Shown piece after piece: positions 8,305 through 16,834 of a stretch of DNA of 40,641 nucleotides. A model generated the notes under the pieces. The model worked only from the letters and a program-made list of their open reading frames with translations, did not search any database and was not told the DNA's origin. The first letter of the stretch is position 1, and the number at the start of each line of letters is the position of its first letter. A program made the position numbers and the translations under genes. Location: NCBI GenBank assembly GCA_022450585.1, contig JAKUPR010000003.1, forward strand, positions 57,076 through 97,716, written 5' to 3'. This DNA comes from Anaerolineales bacterium. Lineage in GTDB: Bacteria; Chloroflexota; Anaerolineae; Anaerolineales; UBA11657.

Positions 8305-9021
8305 ATGAAATCTCTGGTGGTTGTTCCGGCATATAATGAAGGTCAGAATATTAGACAAGTATTAGTAGCGTTGCCAGAAGCTTCAGTTACTTTCGATGTG
8401 TTAGTCATCGACGATTGTTCTACTGACAACACTGGTGATGTGGTCGCTGAGCTAGGTATTCCGCAGATCAGGTTACCCTGCAATTTGGGCTATGCACGTG
8501 CTGTGCAGACCGGTCTTCGTTATGCCGTCAATCATGAATATGATGCTGTTGTTTTAATTGATGCGGATGGTCAGCACAATCCAAATGTTATTCCGAGTAT
8601 GTTGGAGCCTTTGAAACGTGGGGAAGCAGACTTGACCGTCGGCTCTCGTTTCGTTCATGGTGGAAGTTACAGAGCTTCGTTTGGACGGGCGATTGGCATA
8701 AGATTGTTTTCGCACCTCGCGAGCTTTCTACTTAAGCAAAAAGTTACTGACACTAGTAGTGGTTGTAAGGCAATGCACATTGGCGTAGCACGTGCACTGA
8801 TTGCCTCACATTTCGTAGATTTTCATGCGGAAGCATTGGTATATGTGACTAGGCTAGGGTATGGAGTGAGAGAGGTTCCTATCACTGTTGGTAACCGTGC
8901 CCAGGGAAGTTCAATGTATTCTCCGCTGTCTTTTGTGACTTATCCACTTCAGACAATATTACTAATGTTAGTGGCTATGTGGGAGGCTTCTCAGCATCGA
9001 TCCGAGGAATTTCACAGATGA
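8305..9021 (+). CDS. GT2 glycosyltransferase, polyprenyl-phosphate sugar synthase type
   Basis: A 238-residue GT2 enzyme of the dolichol-phosphate mannose synthase type. It begins with VVPAYNEGQNI, has IDDCSTDNT at about residues 35-43 and the catalytic LIDADGQH motif (Asp86-Asp88), then GSRFVHGG. It should transfer a sugar from a nucleotide donor to a polyprenyl phosphate at the cytoplasmic face. Its stop overlaps the ATG of a DUF2304 membrane protein, and a GT-C protein follows, so the three genes look like one unit that makes and uses a lipid-linked sugar. The sugar cannot be read from the sequence. Confidence 0.92.
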   Translation: MKSLVVVPAYNEGQNIRQVLVALPEASVTFDVLVIDDCSTDNTGDVVAELGIPQIRLPCNLGYARAVQTGLRYAVNHEYDAVVLIDADGQHNPNVIPSMLEPLKRGEADLTVGSRFVHGGSYRASFGRAIGIRLFSHLASFLLKQKVTDTSSGCKAMHIGVARALIASHFVDFHAEALVYVTRLGYGVREVPITVGNRAQGSSMYSPLSFVTYPLQTILLMLVAMWEASQHRSEEFHR

Positions 9022-9401
9022 GCATCCATGCCACAATTGTCGTTGACCTGATAATTGCAATTCTTATCTTTGATGTGCTCAGGCTGGTCATAGGTAAGAA
9101 ATTATACGTTGGGTACGCAGTCATATGGTTGGGTGTGTTAATAGCTTTTGGTGTACTTGTATCTGTGCCCCCTATTCTAAACATGTTCACGCGTTTGATG
9201 GGAACTAAATTGACGTTGTCAGCACTTATCCTGATGGCATTAATGCTCGTGTTTTGGGCACTGATATATCTTTCATCGCGACTTTCTATTTTGGCAGATC
9301 GTGTAACTAAGATTGCTCAGTACATTGGCACTAGTGAACTGGAAAAGCGAGAGAAGAGTATCCAGGGAACGGGCGCAGACAATACGGCTGATTCTGATTA
9401 G
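9018..9401 (+). CDS. DUF2304 family small membrane protein
   Basis: A 127-residue protein with three hydrophobic segments followed by a charged C-terminal tail. The pattern and length match DUF2304 proteins, which are commonly found beside polyprenyl-phosphate sugar synthases. ATG 9018 overlaps the previous stop as ATGA, so it is preferred to the in-frame GTG at 8979. The function of the family is not established. A role as membrane partner of the GT2 enzyme at 8305, in anchoring it or in moving the lipid-linked sugar, is an inference from position. Confidence 0.8.
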   Translation: MSIHATIVVDLIIAILIFDVLRLVIGKKLYVGYAVIWLGVLIAFGVLVSVPPILNMFTRLMGTKLTLSALILMALMLVFWALIYLSSRLSILADRVTKIAQYIGTSELEKREKSIQGTGADNTADSD

Positions 9402-9439
9402 CCACAAAATTCACAATTCCACAACCTGATTGTACACAC

Positions 9440-10894
9440 ATGTTCGCTCAGAATTGGTACCAAAAGTTTGCCAGAGTGTTCGAGAGTAAAGTAAACAAGG
9501 TGGTAGGCTTGTTTACTTTGGCTTTGGTTTTGCGCGTAGTCTTTGTGCTACTTGTACCATATACCCCATGGTTCGATGCAAAATGGTACGATGACGTAGC
9601 TTGGCGTCTTGCGCAGGGGTTTGGATACAGTCTGGCAACAGGCGAACCAACTGCGTATGTGCCGCCGTTTTATTCGTTGGTCTTGGCAACAATTTACATG
9701 GTATTTGGACACTCGTTATTGGCGGGGCGTCTTCTAAACGCAGTCCTCGACTCATTTACTGCAGTGTTGTTATATCAATTAGTTGTTGAATTTCATCGTG
9801 GTACTGGTAAACCGTACGTTAGATTAGCTGTCATCAGCGGGATATTGTATGCGGTTAATCCCATTACTATGTTTATGTCTGGAGTCACCATGACTGAAAT
9901 AGTGTTTACTACCCTATTAGTTGCAATACTTTTGTTTGCAGTTCGAGTACGTCGAAAACGGAACCAAAGTGTAGAGGAGAACCAAAGTACACAAGATGCT
10001 GTCTTAGGACAAGAAAGGGTATGGTACGCGATTGTAGGCGTTCTTGGCGGGTTAGCTGCTCTAACCAGGTCAGCTGTTGTTCCAGTTTGGGCGTTTATTA
10101 TTTGTGAGTCTGTGGCCCCGCAACGGGTTCTTGGCAGAGTGTATAAAGTTTTAATTGCAACTACGTTTTTTGTGTTGACAATATCCCCTTGGGTTGCACG
10201 AAACTGGCGTATTTCCGGACAAATTGTTTTTGATAATCATGCAGGATGGGGAATGTATGCTGGTACTAAATATGAAGGCACGCTGTCTGGGAGACATGTA
10301 AATGTAGATGTACCTATTTCTTCAGAGTGGGAATTAATTAAAGTGGGTAGACAAGAGCTGTTGAACTATGTTAAAGAACGTCCGGTAGAATACTTGTGGT
10401 ACTCGCTGCGCAGAGCTGGACATATGCTTGATCTCAATCTGGAAGCTTTCATGGCTTCCTTTGCTTCCGTGACGTACGGATCAGAGTATTCACGTTTTAG
10501 TGAGTTTTTGCGGAGCAAGCCTGCTATGATCCCAGTGGCGCTGCTGCCTATCTTGCAGTCGATATTATGGATAAGTGGCGGCCTGATAGGCCTTTATAGC
10601 TGGTTTGATCTTCCAGGCCGCAACACTATTCTTACGATTGTGTTGCTGTGGGTGGTTTCCCACGCTGCTTTTACTGGATTTCCCCGATATTTTATGCCTA
10701 TGCTCCCATTGCTAACCATTCCGCTTGCCCACGCAATCCTGTATGTTCGGGACCATCAACCTCTTAGCTCTCGGTCCAGTGCTCCATTAAGATGGAAAGG
10801 CACATTGTCGAATATAACAATCACCTTAATGCTTATCCTTGCGATTGGCACGTGGCTCACAACCGTAGGTGCGTTGTCCACAAGATTGGTGTAA
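9440..10894 (+). CDS. GT-C type membrane glycosyltransferase (PMT/ArnT-like)
   Basis: A 484-residue polytopic protein with about ten hydrophobic segments. The first extracytoplasmic loop carries acidic residues (FDAKWYDDVA, about residues 45-54), and AYVPPFYSL follows, as in PMT/ArnT-like enzymes. Such enzymes take a sugar from a polyprenyl-phosphate donor on the outer face of the membrane. The preceding GT2 and DUF2304 genes would supply that donor. The gene at 28080-29339 has the same layout. The acceptor could be a lipid-linked glycan or a protein; the sequence does not say. Confidence 0.85.
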   Translation: MFAQNWYQKFARVFESKVNKVVGLFTLALVLRVVFVLLVPYTPWFDAKWYDDVAWRLAQGFGYSLATGEPTAYVPPFYSLVLATIYMVFGHSLLAGRLLNAVLDSFTAVLLYQLVVEFHRGTGKPYVRLAVISGILYAVNPITMFMSGVTMTEIVFTTLLVAILLFAVRVRRKRNQSVEENQSTQDAVLGQERVWYAIVGVLGGLAALTRSAVVPVWAFIICESVAPQRVLGRVYKVLIATTFFVLTISPWVARNWRISGQIVFDNHAGWGMYAGTKYEGTLSGRHVNVDVPISSEWELIKVGRQELLNYVKERPVEYLWYSLRRAGHMLDLNLEAFMASFASVTYGSEYSRFSEFLRSKPAMIPVALLPILQSILWISGGLIGLYSWFDLPGRNTILTIVLLWVVSHAAFTGFPRYFMPMLPLLTIPLAHAILYVRDHQPLSSRSSAPLRWKGTLSNITITLMLILAIGTWLTTVGALSTRLV

Positions 10895-10906
10895 TTAGAC
10901 GTAAAA

Positions 10907-11518
10907 TCATGATGTTATGTAATACATTAGGCTGTCCCGATAGATATTGACGTCCTTGAAGTCGGAAAACAGTGTCCTTATATTAGACTCAGTATATGTG
11001 TAGAATGTACTTCCTTGGTACATCCTTCTGTAAACGAATCTGGGAATGTTCAACCAGTGCCAGCGATATGGCAAAGAAGAAAAAAAGCTGGTTACGTGTT
11101 GTAGATTGTGGAGCACTTGACTTATGTCTGGGATATATTGGAGGCATCCTAAATCAAACCAGATATCCGCGTCAGGAAAATCCACTTGGGTAATGTCAGC
11201 TTGGAAAAAGGAGCATTGATTGCTTAATCCGACAGCAGCAGCTCGCTCTTTCGCAATCCTGATGGCATCTTCAGAAACGTCATATCCGTATGTAATTGCA
11301 CCTAGTTCCGCTGCTTGCAATGCGAATCTACCGACACCACATCCCAGATCTATACACTTTTTTCCTTTGAAAGATCCAGCAAATGCATGCGCTCGCTCCA
11401 TTCTATCTGTGATACTTCCCCTAAGTGCGTTACCTAGGTATGGTATCTTTGATTCCCATGTGTTTTTGGAGTAAAGTTTGTCAAATGAAACCGCCTTCTC
11501 TTTCCAGTTTACAGGCAT
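10907..11518 (-). CDS. Class I SAM-dependent methyltransferase
   Basis: A 203-residue protein with the SAM-binding motif CIDLGCGVGRFALQAA (about residues 55-70), the acidic second strand GYDVSEDAI, and FFQADITQVDF. Its ATG has AAGGAG five bases upstream on the minus strand. It converges with the GT-C gene, leaving only 12 bases between the stops, and is transcribed away from the deacetylase at 11639. Tyr, Trp and Arg are abundant in the C-terminal third. O-methylation of a sugar is likely from context, but small-molecule or lipid substrates cannot be excluded. Confidence 0.85.
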   Translation of the reverse strand: MPVNWKEKAVSFDKLYSKNTWESKIPYLGNALRGSITDRMERAHAFAGSFKGKKCIDLGCGVGRFALQAAELGAITYGYDVSEDAIRIAKERAAAVGLSNQCSFFQADITQVDFPDADIWFDLGCLQYIPDISQVLHNLQHVTSFFSSLPYRWHWLNIPRFVYRRMYQGSTFYTYTESNIRTLFSDFKDVNIYRDSLMYYITS

Positions 11519-11638
11519 TTCGTCTCCTTATTTGCACTATAAAAATAACATCAGTGGGTATGGTAACTCAGTCTAGCTTGCATGGAAACCCCCTTCGCAA
11601 TTCGGTCATGGAATTTTATAGGTTCAAATCGACCTTGA

Positions 11639-12520
11639 TTGATCAAAGACCATCTAAATAAATTAATAGGATTACTTATATTGCACAGAACCCATATATT
11701 ATCTGTTGATGTAGATGACATAATAATCGCATGTGCTGATTATTACCAAGAAGATGTACCTCATGATTATGTTAGCAAGATAGATGCGCAAGTGAGGTGT
11801 ACCCTAGATGCACTTAGGGAATACGATTGTAAGGCTACATTTTTTGTTCAGGCTCAGTACTGTAGGGACATTGATAGTGTCATGAAGGAAATTGTGTCAC
11901 AGGGTCATGTCGTTGCCTCGCACGGCGTGCGGCATCGTAATGTGGGCAGGATCTCCATCCAACAATTTAGAGAAGAGATAGAAAGATCCATTGAATTGTT
12001 GTCAAATTATCAACATGAGATACTTGGTTATCGTGCACCTGCTTTTTCTATGCCTTACGATGATGACCATTTTGGGGTACTCCTGGATAATGGCATTAAA
12101 TATGTATCCAACGGTGCGGGAATCGTTCGAAGCAATGTGCCAAGTGTTCAAACACCAATTGAGTTAGATTGCGGTTTAATGCATGTGCCTGTATCCACTA
12201 AGCATTTTCTGGGTGGCCTAATACGGTACCCTATCGGATATGGCGTTGTTGCCAGGTATGTTCCCGAGACCCTATTCATCTTGTCTCTCAAGTACTGGCT
12301 CCAGAAATATTCGTATTTTCACTACTATTTTCATCCCTATGAACTTTCTGGGACACCAAGAAATATTGGAATTCCTTATCGAAACATACGTGCTCTTGCG
12401 CAGACCCAAATACTTTCATTAAGGAGCAACAATAGGCATGGACTCTTCAAGAAAGTCTTCAATGCATGTCGCTTTGAACCGATTGAATCCTTAGTTGGTT
12501 ATCGGGCCGACTGTCAGTAA
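11639..12520 (+). CDS. Polysaccharide deacetylase with DUF3473-like C-terminus
   Basis: A 293-residue NodB-homology deacetylase. Visible family motifs are LSVDVDD (residues 21-27), SHGVRH with the metal-binding H-x3-H (His95, His99), GYRAPAFS with Arg132, and YFHPYEL toward the end. The MHVPVSTKHFLGG segment matches the DUF3473 type linked to exopolysaccharide export loci. The enzyme would remove N-acetyl or O-acetyl groups from a glycan. The start is TTG 11639, with no good ribosome binding site; an in-frame TTG closer to the domain is also possible. The sequence upstream is AT-rich. The next GT4 gene overlaps its end by 26 bases. Confidence 0.88.
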   Translation: MIKDHLNKLIGLLILHRTHILSVDVDDIIIACADYYQEDVPHDYVSKIDAQVRCTLDALREYDCKATFFVQAQYCRDIDSVMKEIVSQGHVVASHGVRHRNVGRISIQQFREEIERSIELLSNYQHEILGYRAPAFSMPYDDDHFGVLLDNGIKYVSNGAGIVRSNVPSVQTPIELDCGLMHVPVSTKHFLGGLIRYPIGYGVVARYVPETLFILSLKYWLQKYSYFHYYFHPYELSGTPRNIGIPYRNIRALAQTQILSLRSNNRHGLFKKVFNACRFEPIESLVGYRADCQ

Positions 12521-13670
12521 CCTTAGGGATATTCCTATTAGACCTCAGAAGTTGCTGTTCGACGCTTCGGTATTGCGGCCAGATGGCAAAGGTGCTGCAC
12601 GTTATGTTCACTGTCTCCTCAGGGAATATGCGCGATTAAGACCTCCGGATCTAGAGATTGTTGTTCTGGCCCATCCTGTTGGGAAAGAGTGCATTGCTGA
12701 TTGGGATAATGAAAGTATATGGGATGAATTTCTCTGGATTGAAGTCCCATTTACCTCAGAACACAGGTGGAGATTGTTAGAGCTACCACTTAGGGCACGT
12801 GCTTTAAGCGCCTCTCTTATACACGTTCCGGTCGAAGCGCCAGTGGGCCCACTATCATCTCCGTTCGTGTTAACGGTTCATGAGAATCCTGATGTTCGTC
12901 ACAGGTTAGTTGAATGGAGCGAGCTTAGCGTCAAGGAACGTATAAGTTACTCTATTACGGGATATCTGACTCCATGGACAGCTCGTAGAGCAGACCGAGT
13001 TCTGGCTGTATCTCAGGCCGTAGCGGATGAGGTGTCCGCAGAATGGGATTTGGAGCCTACTCGCGTGTCTGTGGCCTACGAAGCTGCTGATGAACATTTC
13101 TTCGATGGAAGTGGACAAATTCCTGCATTACGGGACGTTCGAGATGGATATCTGCTGATGTTTTCGACTGGCGATCCGCGTGAGGATATTGAAACAGTGT
13201 TTGCCGCCTATGCTGCTGCGAAACCTGCTCAGGCACTAGTAGTTGCAGGTCATCATCCTAACTATTCCCTGTTGTACTCTGCTGCTCAGCGCCATGGTAT
13301 TTTCGAAGATTGCCACTTTATAGGTAGAGTTCCAGAAGGCGATTTGCCCGCACTTTATGCATCTGCGACAATTTATTTAGAGATGACATCATATGAAGGT
13401 TTCGGCTTGCAAGTTCTAGAGGCGATGGCTGCCGGTACAAATGTTATCGCCTCTAATTTACCGGTTTTGCGAGAGGTAGCTGCAGACGGGGCGATGTATG
13501 TTATACCGAGAGATGCAGAGGCGCTATGTAATTCTATAAACATGATACTTATTGATTCTAAGCTGCGAGCATCTTTGTCGAAGCGCGCTATTGCCCGAGC
13601 CCAATCATTTTCATGGAGGCGGTGTGCTGAGCAAACGCTTGCGGTGTATCGTCAAGTGCTCGATATCTAG
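12495..13670 (+). CDS. GT4 family glycosyltransferase
   Basis: A 391-residue GT-B enzyme. Near the N-terminus LLFDASVLRPDGKGAARYV is the usual first strand and glycine loop. DRVLAVSQAVADEV marks the end of the N-domain, and the C-domain has SYEGFGLQVLEAMAAGTNVI with the E-x7-E pair. TTG 12495 overlaps the deacetylase by 26 bases; an in-frame TTG at 12552 would begin right at the first strand and is a credible alternative. Retaining sugar transfer in the cytoplasm is expected. Donor and acceptor are unknown. Confidence 0.9.
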   Translation: MVIGPTVSNLRDIPIRPQKLLFDASVLRPDGKGAARYVHCLLREYARLRPPDLEIVVLAHPVGKECIADWDNESIWDEFLWIEVPFTSEHRWRLLELPLRARALSASLIHVPVEAPVGPLSSPFVLTVHENPDVRHRLVEWSELSVKERISYSITGYLTPWTARRADRVLAVSQAVADEVSAEWDLEPTRVSVAYEAADEHFFDGSGQIPALRDVRDGYLLMFSTGDPREDIETVFAAYAAAKPAQALVVAGHHPNYSLLYSAAQRHGIFEDCHFIGRVPEGDLPALYASATIYLEMTSYEGFGLQVLEAMAAGTNVIASNLPVLREVAADGAMYVIPRDAEALCNSINMILIDSKLRASLSKRAIARAQSFSWRRCAEQTLAVYRQVLDI

Positions 13671-13761
13671 GCCGCAAAAAATGTGGATAGTATGGTTTTA
13701 GTTTCGATCGCTGTGATTCCCGTGTATACAAACTTGATGTATCAGAAAGTTTAAGATAAAG

Positions 13762-14922
13762 ATGAACGCAAAGGTTGGTTTTATGCTCGACTACGTAGGC
13801 GACGAACTGCAGCTTGGAGGTACGTCCAATTACGTAAAATTATTGGCGCCGCGTGTTAGGGACTATGGTTATGAGGTTCGAGTTTCCATGGGTTTATCCT
13901 CCCGCACCCAAGATTTGCAAATGGCCTTGCTATCTGCTGGTATCCCCGTAGACGATGTCGACACTTCCATGCGAGGCGGTAGTCCGACAAACCGACTGCT
14001 CACAGCATATTCGTATTTTCGCAGACAACGTTTTGATATTGCCCATTTTATGCTGCCCTGGTGGAATGCTTGTGGGTTTGGAATTCTCGGGGCATGGCTC
14101 GCAGGGGTATCGGGACGCGTGGCAACCTATCATGCTGTACCTGATGTACTACAGGCGCCATTGGATTCTGACACTTTGAATTTCTTGCAACGCTGGAAAT
14201 ACGCGCTTACTCACCGATGTGTAAGTAAGGCGATTGCTGTTAGTGGGGTTAATCGTAAACGTCTTATTGACAATGGATTCTATTCGTCTGAACGTGTCTG
14301 CGTTGTTAGAAATGGGATAGACATTAACGCGTTTGGAAGCACTATGGACAAATCCGGTCTTCGGCGTCAATTGAGTTTGTCTAAGTCTGTATTTCTGATA
14401 ACAGTTATCGGCTACCTGGAACAGGTAAAAGGTCATAGTTATTTCCTTGAAGCACTCCAGGGCATTGTGGTTCGGCACCCTAATGTTGTAGCCCTACTCG
14501 TGGGCGATGGTGTATTGCGAAAAACATTGGAAACCCAGGTTCAAGATTACAACCTTTCGGACTCTGTCATTTTTACGGGTTGGCGGAATGATGTACCTAG
14601 AATATTGTCTGCATCTGATCTGTTAGTGTTGCCTTCTCTGTCGGAAGGATTTCCACTTTCGATTCTGGAGGCCATGTCTTCGGGACTACCAGTTGTTGCA
14701 TCTGACGTTGGTGGAATTAGCGAAGCAGTTATTGATGGCGAAACAGGCGTATTGGTTCAGCCAGCGTCATCTCGTGCGCTTGAGGTTGCTATAACAAATC
14801 TATTGGAGCAACCGGAGCTACTTTCGTGTATGGGAAAAGCAGGTCGAGAAAGAGCACTGGCGAAGTATGATGTCAGTCGTATGGTCAATGATATATGTCA
14901 TGTGTACAAGCAAATCGTGTGA
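13762..14922 (+). CDS. GT4 family glycosyltransferase
   Basis: A 386-residue GT-B enzyme. QLGGTSNYVKLLAPRV in the N-domain is the glycine loop, VVRNGIDINAFG the linker, and VIGYLEQVKGHSYFLEAL plus LVGDGVLRKTLE belong to the donor-binding domain. The E-x7-E motif is EGFPLSILEAMSSGLPVVAS. ATG 13762 is the natural start and follows a 91-base gap after the previous GT4. A 287-base stretch without a clear gene follows it, so it probably ends a transcription unit that starts at the deacetylase. Confidence 0.92.
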   Translation: MNAKVGFMLDYVGDELQLGGTSNYVKLLAPRVRDYGYEVRVSMGLSSRTQDLQMALLSAGIPVDDVDTSMRGGSPTNRLLTAYSYFRRQRFDIAHFMLPWWNACGFGILGAWLAGVSGRVATYHAVPDVLQAPLDSDTLNFLQRWKYALTHRCVSKAIAVSGVNRKRLIDNGFYSSERVCVVRNGIDINAFGSTMDKSGLRRQLSLSKSVFLITVIGYLEQVKGHSYFLEALQGIVVRHPNVVALLVGDGVLRKTLETQVQDYNLSDSVIFTGWRNDVPRILSASDLLVLPSLSEGFPLSILEAMSSGLPVVASDVGGISEAVIDGETGVLVQPASSRALEVAITNLLEQPELLSCMGKAGRERALAKYDVSRMVNDICHVYKQIV

Positions 14923-14940
14923 TTTTGATTACTCGTGATG

Positions 14941-14980
14941 CGCCTGATGTAGGATGAATTAACACTGATTACCTCAGGCG
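14941..14980. repeat. Inverted repeat after the GT4 gene, possible terminator
   Basis: CGCCTGATGT (14941-14950) and ACCTCAGGCG (14971-14980) pair at nine of ten positions around a 20-base loop. It starts 18 bases after the GT4 stop. No T-run follows; instead TATAAT occurs at 14985-14990. It could end the upstream transcript or lie in front of a new one. Confidence 0.35.
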
Positions 14981-15005
14981 TTACTATAATCAGGGAGAAT
15001 AGAAC

Positions 15006-15122
15006 ATGGTGTCCAGATTAGTTGAAATATGTCCAGCCTTTGACTTTTGTGGTTTTGGTGAGATTAAGATTATTTTCAGTAGCGAGTTGTGGTCTTTTTC
15101 TTTTGCCTTGGTGCCTCGCTGA
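15006..15122 (+). CDS. Possible 38-residue small ORF, unrecognised
   Basis: The gap 14923-15209 has no established gene. Within it, ATG 15006 is preceded by AGGGAG at suitable spacing and opens a 38-codon frame ending at TGA 15120-15122. The product would start MVSRLVEICPAF and is rich in Phe and hydrophobic residues. No family is recognised. It may be a small protein, a leader, a remnant of a lost gene, or chance. A perfect hairpin at 15145-15161 lies just after it. Confidence 0.2.
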   Translation: MVSRLVEICPAFDFCGFGEIKIIFSSELWSFSFALVPR

Positions 15123-15144
15123 TTCAGATATGAAAAAATATGCG

Positions 15145-15161
15145 AATAGGATAGTCCTATT
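15145..15161. repeat. Perfect short hairpin upstream of a methyltransferase gene
   Basis: AATAGGA (15145-15151) and TCCTATT (15155-15161) are exact inverted repeats with a three-base loop, about 50 bases before the ATG at 15210. It may be a weak terminator or a regulator site. The arms are AT-rich, so a strong RNA structure is not expected. Confidence 0.3.
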
Positions 15162-15209
15162 TAGTTCCCTTAATCTTGGCCGGCTGGCGTATTAGTTCGA
15201 GAGTACACA

Positions 15210-15983
15210 ATGGACGGATATGAGGAAAAACTAGAGAGAGAAAAGCAGTGGTATGCACAGGCTGCTTTTCAAAAGGAACACATATTAAACTCTAGGATGT
15301 TCTATTCATATGAACGCGTTAAATTCAACCATAGTTTTCCTAAAAGAAGATTGTCGCAGTTAATAGGCCAGGTGATTGAATGTTATAGCTTGATGGACCC
15401 TTCAATTCTCATAGCGCCCTTAGGGGTAGGTGATGACATACGCTATGTTAGCCATCTTTCAGACAACATCAGTGGTATAGACCTCTTTCCAGGAGCGATT
15501 GACAAGGTTGCAGACAGCACCATTGATACATACGTTGGGGATATGAAGAACATGACCATGTTCTCTGATGAACAATTTGATATAGTAATGGTTCCGTTAT
15601 TCTTTCACCATTTCGTAAAATATGGTTTTGATGATTTTTTGAGAGAAGCATACAGAGTTTTGAAGCCAGGCGGGCATTTCTTTTCCCTTGAACCGAGTTC
15701 CCTCAATCCTCTTTCTATGCTTGCTTGGGTTGCCAGGAAAATTTTTGGAAACATTACCGGAACAGTTGAGGATGAGCGTCCGTTTAATCCTATCAAGCTT
15801 TCCGATGCCATGATGCGTTGTGGATTTTGTGATGTGCACGTCTTGGGTGCAAGCTTTACTCATTCTAGAGTGCCAATCTGGCTTGCAAAAGTAAGTAATG
15901 TTGTTACGTCACCGTTTTTGACTTTTCCTATCGTAAAATACCTAGCTTGGCTTTGTATTTTCTATGGCAGGAAGGGTGATTAG
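15210..15983 (+). CDS. SAM-dependent methyltransferase-like protein, degenerate motif I
   Basis: A 257-residue protein with a class I methyltransferase layout. The second half of the fold is typical: EQFDIVMVPLFFHHF, a helix with FDDFLREAYRVLKPGGHFF, and a C-terminal region found in glycan methyltransferases. Motif I is unusual, reading ILIAPLGVGDD where D/E-x-G-x-G-x-G is expected, so SAM binding may be altered. The gene looks more AT-rich than its neighbours. It opens a run of four methyltransferase genes interrupted by one GT2. A role in methylating or capping the glycan is inferred. Confidence 0.75.
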   Translation: MDGYEEKLEREKQWYAQAAFQKEHILNSRMFYSYERVKFNHSFPKRRLSQLIGQVIECYSLMDPSILIAPLGVGDDIRYVSHLSDNISGIDLFPGAIDKVADSTIDTYVGDMKNMTMFSDEQFDIVMVPLFFHHFVKYGFDDFLREAYRVLKPGGHFFSLEPSSLNPLSMLAWVARKIFGNITGTVEDERPFNPIKLSDAMMRCGFCDVHVLGASFTHSRVPIWLAKVSNVVTSPFLTFPIVKYLAWLCIFYGRKGD

Positions 15984-16128
15984 CAACATCAATTACCGTT
16001 TCTTGAGGACACTTTGGCGGATTGAGAGATAATAGCAGACTTACTAATGTAGGTTTTGATGCTTGTGCGCGGCTCATCAAATTGTTTTGCATAGGTACTT
16101 TTCTCGATACACAGGATTTTGTGGCACC

Positions 16129-16737
16129 ATGTCTACCAAATTAAGAAACCGAAACAAATATACACGCGGAAATGGCCTATTAGAACCTATTCTGGCCCGC
16201 ATCCGTGCTCGTCGGGCGAATCGTTTGATACCTTCATCACTTCGCGCAGGAAGGGTTTTAGATATTGGATGCGGTTCTTATCCATATTTTCTCTCACACA
16301 CTGCCTTCAAAGAGAAATATGCTATTGAGAAGGGGCCTCCGGTAGGATCATTGCCGGAGGTAGATTGGCACCATCTGGATCTTAATGTGGTCACTCGCCT
16401 GCCTTTTCCAGATAGCTATTTTTCTGTGGTGACCATGTTGGCTGTGGTCGAACATCTGGATCCTGCTGGTCTTGTCGGTGTGTTTCAAGAAATATATCGT
16501 GTCTTGGAAAAGGGTGGTATGTGTATATTGACTACCCCAGCAGCGTGGTCGGATCCATTGTTGGCTTTGATGGCGCGGATGCAGCTAGTGAGCGCCGAAG
16601 AGATCGATGAGCATGAATATACTTACACCTTGCCACTACTGGGATGGTATTTCGGTAGTGCGGGATTTGAGTTGGAGAAAGTGAATTTCGGCTATTTTGA
16701 ACTCATGTTGAATATGTGGGCTACAGCAGAGCGTTAG
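16129..16737 (+). CDS. Class I SAM-dependent methyltransferase
   Basis: A 202-residue protein from ATG 16129. The same frame reaches back to GTG 16063, but the extra residues do not resemble the family. Motif I is RVLDIGCGSYPYFL, the acidic second strand is KYAIEKG, and LPFPDSYFSVVTMLAVVEHL and IYRVLEKGGMCILTTPA complete the core. It belongs to the Methyltransf_11 type common in polysaccharide loci. No strong ribosome binding site precedes ATG 16129. The substrate is unknown. Confidence 0.85.
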   Translation: MSTKLRNRNKYTRGNGLLEPILARIRARRANRLIPSSLRAGRVLDIGCGSYPYFLSHTAFKEKYAIEKGPPVGSLPEVDWHHLDLNVVTRLPFPDSYFSVVTMLAVVEHLDPAGLVGVFQEIYRVLEKGGMCILTTPAAWSDPLLALMARMQLVSAEEIDEHEYTYTLPLLGWYFGSAGFELEKVNFGYFELMLNMWATAER

Positions 16738-16834
16738 AGATGTACTTAATGATGATAGTTGTTGGTTATGGGTAACACTCTTGTAGTGTCTGGCTGCTCT
16801 ATCAATGATTGACCTTTCCCACTGAGATTAGGTA

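Noticed and set aside
7958-8332. A 124-codon minus-strand open frame.
   Set aside because: It is antisense to the SGNH gene at 7048 and the start of the GT2 gene, both of which have clear family motifs; its product has none.
4339-15160. An 11-base sequence (GATAGTCCTAT) shared by the gap near 4339 and the hairpin near 15150.
   Set aside because: Many 11-base matches are expected by chance in 40 kb, and the two sites have different contexts.
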